Source: Paguma larvata
Lineage: Eukaryota; Chordata; Mammalia; Carnivora; Viverridae
Assembly: GCA_030068075.1 (NCBI GenBank)
Contig: CM057836.1
Location: 66,625,788 to 66,689,787, forward strand
Direction: 5' to 3'
DNA: 64,000 bases
Of this stretch, positions 22,180-32,256 are shown piece after piece. Every line of letters begins with the position of its first letter. Positions within the stretch are counted from its first letter, which is position 1. The notes below the pieces were generated by a model. It was not told the origin of the DNA. It ran no database searches and was given only the letters and a program-made list of their open reading frames with translations. Both the position numbers and the translations under genes were made by a program.

Positions 22180-24072
22180 ATGTACCCTAAGTAATATAGT
22201 TTAAGGAATATATACTCTTCTGTTGAAAACATATAGAAAAACTGGAAAAATATGGAAAAAGCCAAAAAATTCTCTTTAGAGGAAGAAAGCACCATTCTAG
22301 TCCTCATATTATTTCCACAAACAATGTTCCAAACACAATATCCAGAAAACATGAAAGAGAACAACATAAAGAAAATTTGGAAGAAACAAAAATTAATATC
22401 AGATTTAAAGATGGATTTAAACATGTTATAATTATCAAACTCATATTTTTAAATAACTGATTATTCTATTCAAGAATCTTAAGAAAAAAGAAAATTTTAG
22501 CAGAAAACTGAAATTTTAAAAATTACTTTGCAAATTTGAAAAAGGACCAAAACCTCCAAAATTTAAAATTACAATAGTTAAAATTTTGAACTCAGATGTA
22601 TTTAACAACAAATTCGACAAAGCTAAAGAGAGAATTAGAGAACTCAAAGTTGAGTAAAAATATATTGAAGATTAAGCACAGTGGGAAGTCAAAAATAAGA
22701 ATAGATAAGAGACATTGAATACAGTGAGAGGTTCTAACATACAGATACTTATAACCCCAGAACAAGAGGACCATATGGAACGAAAGGAATATTCGAAGAT
22801 ATAATAACCAAGGGTTTTTCAAAGCTGATGAAAGTATCAGTTAATTGATTCAGACATCCAGTTAGTTAGCCCCATAGTACACTGAATTAAATGAATCTTC
22901 TCATAGACCCTTATTGTAAAACCTCATTGTTTTACAGAACATTGTTTTTGTAGAAACAAAAAACAAAAGCAGCCTAGGAAGGAGAAAGATTAGAATTTTC
23001 TATAAAGCTGGCTTCTTAACGGAAACAATGAAACCAAAAGAAAATGGGTTAATATTTTAATGGTGCATAAAGAAAATAACTACCAATGTTAAATTCTATA
23101 CTAAGTGAAAATAAGAATTCAAGTGAAATGAAAAAGTTTCACACAATTATAAAAAGAGATTACAGATTTAAGAAGAAATATATATATATATATACAACAT
23201 ACACATAAGTATGTTTTAACAGTCACATATATAGACATATATATGAATGATACATATGGATGAAAGATAGATTTAATGTGTTGTAAAGTCTTTCCATTGC
23301 CTGGGAGAATGATAAAGTACCAATTAATATTACACATGATATGTCAAATATGTAATCACTTCTAGCATAACCACTAAAAAATATACAACAATGTATAAAT
23401 TCCAATACATGGTGAGCAAAATGGAATAATATAACTAATCTACCACTGCAGCAAAAATAAGAGAGAAACAAAAGACACCATAAAATAGGCATAGGAAATA
23501 GAAAATGCACACATAAAAATGATAATTAAAAAGAGATTACTAATAAGATTAAATGTAGGCGAATTAGAAACTATTTAAAAAACAAAGATTATAAGATTAT
23601 AATAAAAAAGAACCCACGTGTTTGCTTCTTACAGGAGATGCATATAAAATACAAAGATACAGAAAGTTTATTTGAAAATAAAAGGATGATAATTTAAAAT
23701 TTACTGTGTAAAAAATACCAAATGTTAAAACTGAAATAGTTGTATTAATTCAAACTCAGTAAATTTAAGGGCAACAGGCATTAAAAGAAATAAAAGAAGA
23801 TGTATCTTTAAAATGAAACGTTCAACTTACTAGTAGGATAAAATAATTCTAAAAGTGTATGCAACTAATTCAATGGCTTCAAAATACATAAAACCACATT
23901 GACATAAATATAAGGAAAATCAGCAAATCCACAATAACCGTAGACATTTTTAATACAGTTTTCTCAATAAAAGATAGGAAAAAAATATTAAGGGTATAAA
24001 AGATTTAAACAGAACAATTAACAAATTTGACCTGATAGACATAGATGAAATGTACTCCACATATGCAGAATG
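22180..24072 (+). mobile_element. Old near full-length LINE-1, sense: ORF1 to early ORF2
   Basis: The text follows ancient LINE-1 or HAL1 in order. ORF1-like blocks come first ('agagagaattagagaactc' near 22629, 'aatgaaaccaaaagaaaat' near 23027). The ORF1/ORF2 spacer follows, then early ORF2 ('ttgcttcttacaggagatgc' near 23621, 'atgcaactaattcaatggc', 'aatttgacctgatagacata'). Stops and frameshifts are frequent and no frame survives. A (TA)n tract lies at 23178-23193. Confidence 0.75.
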
Positions 24073-24082
24073 CAAATTCTTT
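23991..24082 (+). repeat. 92-bp perfect inverted repeat, left arm
   Basis: Every base matches the reverse complement of 24521-24612 (92 of 92, checked by hand). The arm lies in decayed LINE-1 ORF2 in the expected orientation, so this is the original copy. It ends within the last bases of the left target duplication (24073-24083) of the SINE at 24084. Confidence 0.97.
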
Positions 24083-24083
24083 T

Positions 24084-24277
24084 CTCTTTTAAATGTTTAT
24101 TTTTGAGAGAAAGAGAGAGCACACAGGTACATCTGCTAGTGAGGGAGGGGGCAGAGAGAGGGAGGCAGAAGATCAGAAGCAGGCTCTTCACTGAGAGCAG
24201 AGAGCCCAATGCAGGGGCTGCTCACGAACTGAGATGAAGTCTGATGCCTAACTGACTGAGCCACTGAGACACCCCCA
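24084..24277 (-). mobile_element. Carnivore SINE, antisense, inside old LINE-1
   Basis: The plus strand runs from a T-rich tail through 'tttatttttgagagaaagag', 'agcaggctcttcactgag' and the reversed head 'aactgactgagccactgag'. The target duplication is 'caaattctttt' at 24073-24083 and 'caaattatttt' at 24278-24288. The SINE lies in the spacer of the inverted repeat and begins one base after its left arm ends. Confidence 0.93.
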
Positions 24278-24520
24278 CAAATTATTTTAAAGGATACCTG
24301 AAATATTTACAAAAACTGACCAAAGTAAATCTCAATATGTTTCTAATTATTAAAATTATACAGAAAATGGTCACAATGGAATTAAGATAGAAATCAATAA
24401 GAAAAGTTTCCACGGGTCAAGGAACAAATTATAAGAAAATTAGAAAATATTTTGAATTAAATAATAGCCAAAGTACTACATTTCAAAGTTAAGAGAAGTG
24501 GCTAAAGCTGTAAATAATGT
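24278..24520 (+). mobile_element. Old LINE-1 ORF2, continued
   Basis: ORF2 text resumes after the SINE: 'atttacaaaaactgaccaaa', 'gaattaagatagaaatcaat', 'aagaagtggctaaagctg' with small differences. It is interrupted by the right arm of the inverted repeat at 24521. Confidence 0.75.
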
Positions 24521-24612
24521 AAAGAATTTGCATTCTGCATATGTGGAGTACATTTCATCTATGTCTATCAGGTCAAATTTGTTAATTGTTCTGTTTAAAT
24601 CTTTTATACCCT
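24521..24612 (-). repeat. 92-bp perfect inverted repeat, right arm (inserted copy)
   Basis: Exact reverse complement of 23991-24082. Here it interrupts the LINE-1 text, which reads continuously when the arm is removed ('gtaaataatgt' then 'ataatacaatttatac'). The arm is therefore a templated, inverted copy inserted 438 bp downstream of its source. It has no poly(A), and I saw no target duplication. Confidence 0.97.
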
Positions 24613-26029
24613 ATAATACAATTTATACCTTTAATTTCATACTAGAAAAAAGGGATAGAACTAAAAATTTATAAACTCTGAATCCAACTCAAAACGCTAG
24701 AAAAGTGATAAAAATTTTTAAAAAGATGAAAAATAATAATGATACGGATTAATGAAATAGACATCAACATACAAGAGAAAGAATTGGCAAACAAGAACTT
24801 GGTTCTCTAAAAAAGTCTTAAAATTAATAAAACCCCAAGGAGAATAAGAAAGAAAATAAGAAATAAGACAAATACCTAAAATCAATTTCAGAAATAGAAA
24901 AGGAAGCCCATTAAAGATACTATACACATTAAATACACGTCATATAAAAATCATCAAGCCAAAAAATGTAAATTTACCAAGATGTAAATAGTTTCTTAAC
25001 TTTTCAAGAAACCGAATTCATAATTTGAAACATTCATATAGGGAAAACCAGTCCCATTAGACACAAGGGTGAATTCTACCAAACATTTAATATCAGTTCA
25101 ATTAGAATATCAAAATACCTTAAAAATATTTTGAGAAAACTTACAGGCCAACTCATTCAAAAACTGATAAAAAATCGTAACAAACTGTTTGCAAAATAAT
25201 TCAGAAATATATAAAAGGGACAACAAAGTTAAGTTTCCTTTAGGAATAAACATTGGATTAATATTTTAAATTCCATCAATATTGTATACCACATTGACAA
25301 ATGAAAAAATCATCTCAATAGATGCATATAAAGAATTAGATAAAATTCATGATTTATTCATGATTATAGCTCTTAGCAAACTAGGGATACAAAGATATTT
25401 GCTTAATGTAAGAAAGGATAATTACAGGAAATCTGTAATACTTAAAGTTGCTTTCACTTAGTGGTGAAAGTTGAAAGCTTTTCCTTTGAAATCAGATTCA
25501 AGATAAGTATGTCTGCTATGACAACTTCTATTCAATCTTATATTGTAGGATCCAGATTTAAAAACAAAAAGAAAATAAAAGAAAGAAAGAAAAAGAAGGG
25601 TAAAATTTAGAAATGAATAAATAAATTATCTTTATTGGCAGAGGTCTTGATTATGTAAGTAGAAAATCCAAAGGAAAATGCAGAGAAACAGTAAGACTTG
25701 GTGATCCACATACAAACTAAAGGCAGAAAATAAAATCAAAAGATACTATTTGTAGTAGCAAAAAAAAATCAAACTAAAAATATGCAAATTCTCTATGCAG
25801 AGCTCTACAAAACGCTGTTGTAAGAAATGTAAGAAAGCTTATATATATTGAGATCTAACATTGAAATTGATCAAAAGACTTAATATTAAAAAATAAATCT
25901 CTCCAAATTAAATATAGGCTCAATGCAATCACAATGAGAATTGCAGTGGATTTTTGGTTTTGTTTTTGTGGATCTTGAAAAACTATTTCTATAATTTCAT
26001 GAGAATGCAGAAGATCAAGAATAGCCAAC
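24613..26029 (+). mobile_element. Old LINE-1 ORF2, continued
   Basis: Sense ORF2 text in order: 'aagaacttggttctctaaa', 'ggtgaattctaccaaacatt', 'caactcattcaaaaactg', 'catctcaatagatgcata', 'actaaaaatatgcaaattc', 'ggctcaatgcaatcacaat' and 'gatcaagaatagccaaca'. It corresponds to the reverse-transcriptase domain but is full of stops. Confidence 0.75.
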
Positions 26030-26440
26030 ACTATCTATTTTCAAATGTTTTCTACTCTGAAAAATTACTAAAGACCACAAAGAGTTTTAAATGATACGGG
26101 TAAGATGTACTTATATTTACTATATTAGATATTAAAACTGAGAACACTTTAAAATATTTGTGAATAACTTTTAAATAACATCCATGAATATATGACATTT
26201 TAACATAACATATTCAAACATATTAAAATACCATATTTTCCAAAATAAAAATCAGTAACAACTAACTCCTACTGTTTTCTCATATTGTCTTCAAAAATTA
26301 AAATCTGCTGCATATACCGTTTGGTTAAAGTATATGAAGAAAATCCAGCCTCACACTTATAGGTAACTAGAAAAGATGGAATCACGTGCCTCCTGAAAAA
26401 AATCTTGGAGACCACATGGCCCTCAGAAACACTTTAGGAT
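26030..26440. mobile_element. Unnamed ancient repeat inserted in the LINE-1
   Basis: LINE-1 text breaks at 'gccaacacta' and resumes near 'ggctaaggagagg'. The block between contains 'aattactaaagaccacaaag', 'ccatattttccaaaataaaa', 'gaagaaaatccagcctcac' and 'ggagaccacatggccctcag'. These match a mammal-wide repeat I recall, probably an old DNA transposon, but I cannot name it reliably. Confidence 0.4.
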
Positions 26441-26723
26441 GAGCTGGCTAAGGAGAGGACTAGAGAGTGATGACTTGGTCTATTTATTAAAAATTGGCAA
26501 CAATATCGTGTTGGTAGAAAGAGATAAAGACCCTAAAAATACACATACACGTACCTATACTCTTCCTTTTTGGATATGTGTCATTATAGAATCAAAGAAG
26601 AATGATCTTCACAATAAATGGTGTCAGGATAACTGGATATCCATGTCAGAAGAAAACAAAGCTTTACTCCTCCCTTCTACCATGTAAAAAATTAATTTCA
26701 GTTGGATTTTAAACTAAAAGATG
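26441..26723 (+). mobile_element. Old LINE-1 ORF2, continued (left of SINE)
   Basis: Sense text 'aaatggtgtcaggataactg' and 'gatatccatgtcagaagaaa' is the ORF2 block near 'ctggatatccacatgcaaaag'. The 82-codon frame at 26439-26687 is a remnant of this block. Confidence 0.75.
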
Positions 26724-26943
26724 TGGGGTGCCTGGGTGGCTCAGTTGGTTAAGTGGCCGACTTCAGTTCAGGTCATGATCTCACAGTTTGTGAGTTCGAG
26801 CCCCACATCGGGCTCTGTGCTGACGGTTCAGAGCCTGGAGCCTGCTTCAGGTTCTGTATCTCCCTCTCTCTCTGCCCTTCCCTTGCTCGTGCTCTGTCTC
26901 TATGTCTCTCAAAAATAAAAAATAAAAATGTTAAAAAAAATAT
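26724..26943 (+). mobile_element. Carnivore SINE, full length, little diverged
   Basis: Head 'ggggtgcctgggtggctcag', 'caggtcatgatctcacagtt', 'gagttcgagccccacatcgg', 'cagagcctggagcctgctt', CT-rich block and A-rich tail. The target duplication 'actaaaagatg' is exact at 26713-26723 and 26944-26954. Confidence 0.97.
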
Positions 26944-27790
26944 ACTAAAAGATGGAACTTTTATAAGTGTAGAAAAGAATATTATAAAAATCTCAGGGAA
27001 AGGAAATGTTTTCGTTTGTTTGTTGGTTTTTTGTTTTTGTTTTTTACTTTTAACAGAAGACCAAAATCTCTAACCGTAAAGGTGAAGACGGGTACTTTTA
27101 ACTACATTAAAATTAAATTCTTTTCTTCCAAAGATATCAAGAGAGTTGTAAGGAAAGTCATAGAATGGTGAAGGTGTTTGTGATTCAAGGAACCAATGAA
27201 GGAGGTGTAAATGCAGAATATAGACATCACTCACTAGGAGATATTCAAATGGACAATAGTACAATGGAAAGCTGGTCTTCTTCTTTAATCATCAGAAAAA
27301 TACAAATTAAAACCATAAGGATATTATCACTACACATCCACCAGAATATGTTAGATTAAAAGGGAATGATGATGTAATGCTCACAAAGATGAGGAGAAAC
27401 GGGGACTCTCACACAAAGTTTGGTATTATTTACTAAAGCTGGACTCACCTTTTATGACTCAGCGATTTCATTCCTATGTATAGACTCAACCAAAATTTAT
27501 TCACATTCACCAAGAGATAGATAAAGAGAATATTCACAGCAGCCTCACTATTAACAGCCAAAAGCTAGACTCAACCTAAATGTCCCTGCACAGTTGATTG
27601 GATAATTTAATGGCACTCTATTCATTCTCTAGAAAACTAACAGTATGAGCATGCAAACACAATAGTTATATAAAAACATGGATGCATCTCACAAACATAA
27701 TGTTGAACACAAAAAGAACACTTACTAGGAAGATCAATTTACACACCCAATTTTCTTTATGTATGATATATTTTATAGGAACAGTTGTTT
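26944..27790 (+). mobile_element. Old LINE-1 ORF2 C-terminal end
   Basis: Continuation in sense: 'tgaagacgggtacttttaac' region, 'gatattcaaatggacaatag', 'catcagaaaaatacaaatta', 'attcacagcagcctcacta', 'acctaaatgtccctgcacag' and 'atggatgcatctcacaaac'. It closes the element begun at 22180. The canonical 3' UTR is missing or too decayed. Confidence 0.75.
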
Positions 27791-27849
27791 TTTGAGAAAG
27801 GTTAACATTGATGTGCAATGACATTTATAACCACGAATGTACCAGAAGA

Positions 27850-27995
27850 CTTTCAAAGTGCTTAATATGCATTATCTCAGTGATTCTTGAAAACAATCTC
27901 TGTTTTGTAGATGAATAATCAGAGGCATAGAAAGATTAAATAACATACCACAATCCCGAGCGATAGAGCCAAAAACAAAAAGTTCTGAATTCAGA
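27850..27995 (-). mobile_element. MIR SINE, antisense (first of a tandem pair)
   Basis: Reversed MIR: 'aagtgcttaatatgcattat', 'tttgtagatgaataatcagagg', shortened, and 'gagccaaaaacaaaaagttc'. Confidence 0.8.
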
Positions 27996-28009
27996 GCTTA
28001 CAGAGTAGT

Positions 28010-28160
28010 GTGTCTGATATGCATTACCTCATTTAATCTTGTAAACTTGCAAGGAAGGAGCTATTATTTCCATCCTGTGTGAGAAAAATGAGCCCTGAAG
28101 AAGTTTAATCACTGCTCAGGGTCACAGAGCAAGGAGAAGCCCATTACACTGCCTTCTTTT
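28010..28160 (-). mobile_element. MIR SINE, antisense (second of a tandem pair)
   Basis: A second reversed MIR follows within about 15 bp: 'tgatatgcattacctcattt', 'aaggaaggagctattatttcc', shortened, 'gagccctgaagaagtttaat' and 'cagggtcacagagcaag'. Confidence 0.8.
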
Positions 28161-28880
28161 AGTAAGACAAACAGGTATGTTTTTATTTGTTACTCTATAC
28201 AAGTCCACTGAAATAAATTACCATCCTTACTTACAATGAGTAATTTGGTGAATAAAACATGCTATGCTGAGTCACGTGACCTATTTATTCCAAAATTGAG
28301 AAGTAACATGCATTTGTTTCTGGCTTTCCATGGTAGTATGTGACTAATGATTTCGCTTTTGTGACATTAGATCCCAGGGGCCTAAGCAGGACTAATCTTG
28401 ATAATTAGAAAACCAGCCTGAAAGAAAAGTGTTGAACAGCTAACCAGAAAAATAAACAGTCAATGCTACTTCTGGGATATAGGTGGCTAATTCCTTTGTG
28501 TGTTGCTAGTGTCTTTATCACAAACTACAAACATGACATGGGAAGAAACTGTGCCAGAGGATCCAAGGAGAAAAAGAGAAGGAGCTTAGTCAGAGAGAAG
28601 TGGATAAAGAGAAAAGGGGTAATAAAGAGACAAAAATGAAGGGGACAATATTAAGGCCAAGGAGAGAGAACAAAGTTTTAAAAGGGAATTTCCATGTCTT
28701 GAAACACTGACTGTAAAGAAGAAAGAAAAAGAAAGGAAAAAAAGCAGGGAGAAAAAAGATCCCTCCCACCTTAAAAATGAAAAATAGTGAGAGAAAGGGG
28801 TGATGATAGAAAATTCCATTCTGAATTCTGTCAGTTTGTAGAACCAGATCACATCCTCAGTGATTCCCAGCACTTAATCA
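28161..28880. other. Unique DNA ending in a purine-rich tract
   Basis: 28190-28550 is unique with balanced composition ('gagtcacgtgacc' contains an E-box CACGTG near 28272). 28560-28790 is an imperfect purine-rich tract of A and G. No repeat family was recognised. Confidence 0.5.
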
Positions 28881-29540
28881 CCATTCCTCTCTAACGTTCT
28901 CGGCCTGAATTGAAAAACGCCATCCCACTTTCAGCATGATGTTATAATAAAATGACTTCTTCCAAGAACTTGCCTTGTAATTTCGTGAATTACAATTGCC
29001 CACCCAGCAAAATAATGCAATGCCTGTTAGTGACCAAAAGGCTTCAAAATACCATTCACCTGATTCCCTGTCCTGAAAATAAGTGGTTTGCCACCAAATT
29101 TATTTTTTCAGAAGGGCCTAAGTACCACTATTTGAGTCACAGTTGCACACAGTAGTTCTGGTAATGTTGACAGCAAATACTTGGTGTCAGTTTTATTGCC
29201 CACCTTCTCTTATCATCTTTCTTGTGAGCTCCTTTGATTGCACTCACAATCTTTTAATGCGTCATTTCAGCCAGAAGATGTTCAGTCTTAGCCATCGATT
29301 TCATGGAGACTCTTATTTTAGGAAATGCCACCTCTGGTATTGTGTTGTTTTCACACTCCATCCTGTGTGATTTGTAAATCTGGATTCCCAATGGGGAAAA
29401 ATAATGAAATTCAAATTCTATATTTTTAGGGGACAATACAGGAAGCTCAGCTGTTTTCTGAAACTGACACAATGGCAGAAATATCTCATGTAAAGAGACA
29501 TTCCAAATCTCCTGCAAAGGAACTTCAGCAATGGAGAAAT
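28881..29540. promoter_or_regulatory. Candidate conserved non-coding element
   Basis: About 660 bp of unique sequence keeps several CpGs in an otherwise CpG-poor window (for example 'aacgttctcggcc' near 28893 and 'atgcgtcatttcag' near 29259). It has no repeat landmark, and frames on both strands (67-87 codons) have no known domain. CpG retention hints at constraint or an old unmethylated state. This is inference only. Confidence 0.3.
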
Positions 29541-30146
29541 GAAGATTCTTTAAATAGTACTTTAAGTTCTAAAATTTATAAATGGTTTGTAATAGGAAGT
29601 AGATATTTTGAATCTATTATTGCCATGAATATCATAAACTGAAGAGAATATCACTAAGAAATATCAATTATTTTCCTATCCCTGCCTACCCTTAAAATTT
29701 TTTGTATTATTTCTGTATAATTTTTAAAAACTTACTTATACTTTGAGGTAAAACTGTACAAACGCTATCAAGTAGAGGTTAGTTTAACTAAAAACCAATA
29801 TATTCTATCTGAGGTAAAAGGTCAGAAAAAGACATATCTAAATTAGTATCAAATGTATGTGCTGACGGAAAGCAAGAGAATTGTGTATTCCACAAGAAAA
29901 GGACTCAAATTGCTTTCCTGTGCCATCTCCCATTAAAGTAGAGAATGGGAAAGGAATCCCACTGGAGAATAATTTCACGATCATTTACGTAGGTATGGGG
30001 CTCAGAGAAGGTCATCCATCTCTCCTAATATCATTAGGGGCCAAACAAGGAAGAAACAAAAGACATCATTTTTCTGGATTCATCATTTGGCTTGAAGTGT
30101 ATTCAGTCAGGCAGCCTGGGATAGGCTGAACCAGAATCAGGCCCAT
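29541..30146. other. Unique DNA, nothing recognised
   Basis: AT-rich to 29860, then more balanced. The frame at 29881-30129 (82 codons) matches no family I know. Confidence 0.45.
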
Positions 30147-30385
30147 CAGTGCAAAAATTCTCTACCAAGGGTGATCTTCCTTCCCACCCTGCTGCCCCCT
30201 TCCCTCAACCAAGCATACATTTCGCGATGTATAGAAACATTTTTGATTGTCAGCTGGAGGTTTTCTCTATAATGGATCGGGTGGAGGCCAGGGATGCTGC
30301 TAAATATCCTAAAATACCCAGGACAGCCTCATGACAAAGAATTACCTGGCCCAAATGTCAATAGTACCAAGGTTGAGAAACCCTG
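30147..30385 (+). mobile_element. MER20 (hAT-Charlie non-autonomous DNA transposon)
   Basis: The body follows MER20: 'aacatttttgattgtcagct', 'gaggccagggatgctgctaa', 'acccaggacagcctcatgac', 'caaagaattacctggccca', 'caaatgtcaatagtacc' and the end 'ggttgagaaaccctg'. The 5' end 'cagtgcaaaaattctc' is a decayed hAT terminal repeat. No matching 8-bp duplication survives. Confidence 0.92.
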
Positions 30386-30634
30386 GCTTGGGGATTACCC
30401 ATGTATAAAAATGATAATCAGCTTAAAGTTAAATATACACAATATATTTATTAAGCTTCAATGAGATTTTTTTTAGAGATCAAAGGCAAATAAAAACTAA
30501 CTGGACTATGGTTTAGTTACCTGTTTATTATTTCTGTGTTAAAGTGTATTTTAAAGAAATCAGTACTTAATTTATCTTGTCCTTTTAAAATTATTGTTCT
30601 AAGACAATATCAAAAACCTGGTCTATAAAAAACT

Positions 30635-30770
30635 TAAATTGATATATTGTACCTCACCAAGATTAAAACTTTGGTTCTTCAGAAGACACTGTTAAGATAA
30701 TGAAAGAACTATCCACACAATGGAAAAAACATTTGCAAAGCATACGTCTTATAAAGGATCTAGAGGTATG
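30635..30770 (+). mobile_element. LINE-1 ORF2 fragment, sense
   Basis: Short ORF2 match: 'agattaaaactttggttctt', 'agaagacactgttaagataa', 'aaacatttgcaaagcatac'. Confidence 0.75.
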
Positions 30771-30789
30771 AAGTAGGGAGTAAGAAGTT

Positions 30790-30965
30790 TCATACAGGAA
30801 TATGGAGTTCAGTGGAAATAAAAGGCCAGTGATATACATTTGGGAATAGTTAGTGTATATATGTTACATACAACCATGAGATCAATGACATCTCAAAATT
30901 GTGGGTAGAGAGAGATATTGGAAGCCAGAAGTCTAACAGGAAAAAAGATGTCTCTCAAAAGAGTT
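30790..30965 (-). mobile_element. LINE-2 internal fragment, antisense
   Basis: Antisense L2 ORF text: 'atggagttcagtggaaataa', 'atttgggaatagttagtgta', 'accatgagatcaatgacatc', 'gtgggtagagagagatatt'. Confidence 0.6.
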
Positions 30966-31047
30966 TATGCAACAAAAACAGAGGCTTAGAGGAAGGCATG
31001 ATTCAAAGAGATGGACTATAGTGACTAAAGATAGTTGGCATTCAATA

Positions 31048-31313
31048 GATCCCCCTTGTCTGTGGAGGATACATTCCAAGAACCCCTCCGTGGCTGCCTA
31101 AAACCATGGAGCCTACCAAGCCCTGTATATACTGCTTTTTCCTATACATAATGACCTGTGATTAAGTTTAATTTATAAATTAGGCACCATAACAGATTAG
31201 CAACAGTAACTAATAATAAAAGAGAACAAGTATAAAAATATATTGTAATAAATGTTATGTGAGTGTGGTCTCTATGAACATATCTTAATGTATTGTACTC
31301 ACTCCTGCTTCAG
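31048..31313 (+). mobile_element. Tigger-like (TcMar) DNA transposon fragment
   Basis: The text 'ggaggatacattccaagaac', 'ggctgcctaaaaccatgga', 'tttaatttataaattaggc', 'aacagtaactaataataaa' and 'ttatgtgagtgtggtctct' matches a mammal-wide pogo/Tigger-type element. The exact member is uncertain. Its 3' end is cut by a SINE fragment. Confidence 0.65.
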
Positions 31314-31402
31314 ATTCTGTGTCTCCTTCTCTCTCTGCCCTTCCCCTGCTCATGCACTCTCTCTCTGTCAAAAATAAATGTTAAAAAAAATTTAAAAAAA
31401 AA
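31314..31402 (+). mobile_element. 5'-truncated carnivore SINE
   Basis: Only the 3' half is present: 'cctgcttcagattctgtgtc', the CT-rich block, 'aaaaataaatgtt' and an A-rich tail. The tRNA head is missing. Confidence 0.88.
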
Positions 31403-31834
31403 GAATAGTAGTTTAGTGTTCAAAAATATAATATAGTGCCTGGAAATCAGAAAATCTGAAAAAATGATAGATGGTTAATGAGCAAAGCACATGAAGGCAG
31501 CAAAAGAAAACTGTCTTTAATGGAAGGTGGGAGGCTGAGAGGTGGGATTCCTATTAGTGACTTTGCCTCAGAGATATCTGATCCTAAAAATGACATGCCT
31601 ACTTCTAGAGTGTGAGAGAATTTCTCTGGAACTCAACTGGAAGAAATTTTGCAGCTGCTTTGGTTAGGAATAAGTAGTTGCCTTAAACTCTAGACTCAGC
31701 TACAAGAAATGTGGTAACTGTAGAGCCACCTGGAATTCTTTCTGGCACTGGGGTAGGGGTGGGGAGTAGATTCAAAAGGCAAAGATAGAAAATAGATTCA
31801 CAAAAGACAATACTGAGGTCACCAAATGAGTCAC
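31403..31834. other. Unique DNA, nothing recognised
   Basis: No repeat or exon signal was recognised between the truncated SINE and the LTR. Confidence 0.45.
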
Positions 31835-32256
31835 TGTGTGACGGAGACCAAAAGGTTTTTTTTCCTGTGATAAAGGCCAAAAGGTTTCTGTTTATGTTTC
31901 CTGTACCTCCTGGAGTTCCTGCGATAGTGGCCAGTGGCTGAAAGTTTATGTTTCCTGTATCCCCTGAAGTTTGTTTCTCAGCGATAGCCCTGGACTTAAA
32001 CGAGCCAATCGGAAGAAGACACGGCCATCCGGACTCAAAAGAACAAAGAGAAGGGGCAGAGACAGCTCATGTAACCCCACAATGTTATAAAAAGAGAACT
32101 GAATCCCGAGAGTGGGTCCTTACCCTAAAGGAGGCCACTGCACTGGTGCTCTGGGATTGGACCCTAGCTCGAGCTAGCTAATAAATCTCCTATGCTTCTG
32201 CAGCCTCGGCCTCTGGGACTTTCTGTTCTTGGGTATTTGGGGTCTCGACCCTTACA
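31835..32256 (+). mobile_element. Solo LTR of an ERV1 (gammaretrovirus-like) element
   Basis: The block starts TGTGTGAC and ends CTTACA, giving TG...CA termini over about 422 bp. In order it has two imperfect U3 direct repeats sharing 'gtttatgtttcctgta' (about 31886-31945 and 31930-31990), a CCAAT box at 32005-32009, a TATA box TATAAAA at 32086-32092, and AATAAA at 32180-32185. It is much richer in CpG and GC than its flanks, suggesting fairly recent integration. No proviral gag, pol or env sequence adjoins it, and I saw no clean target duplication, so the exact ends are tentative. Confidence 0.85.

Noticed and set aside
23991..24612. microRNA hairpin gene
   Set aside because: The arms pair perfectly but are 438 bp apart and lie in LINE-1 sequence; a canonical miRNA precursor has a short loop. 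An siRNA-like role cannot be excluded without small RNA data.
26721..27073. Frames of 65 and 106 codons
   Set aside because: They start inside the tRNA-derived SINE and follow its sequence; the same peptide words recur at 34423, 35260, 49602, 51209 and 56458.
31835..32256. Possible intact provirus
   Set aside because: Only one LTR is present and no gag, pol or env sequence adjoins it, so it is a solo LTR.
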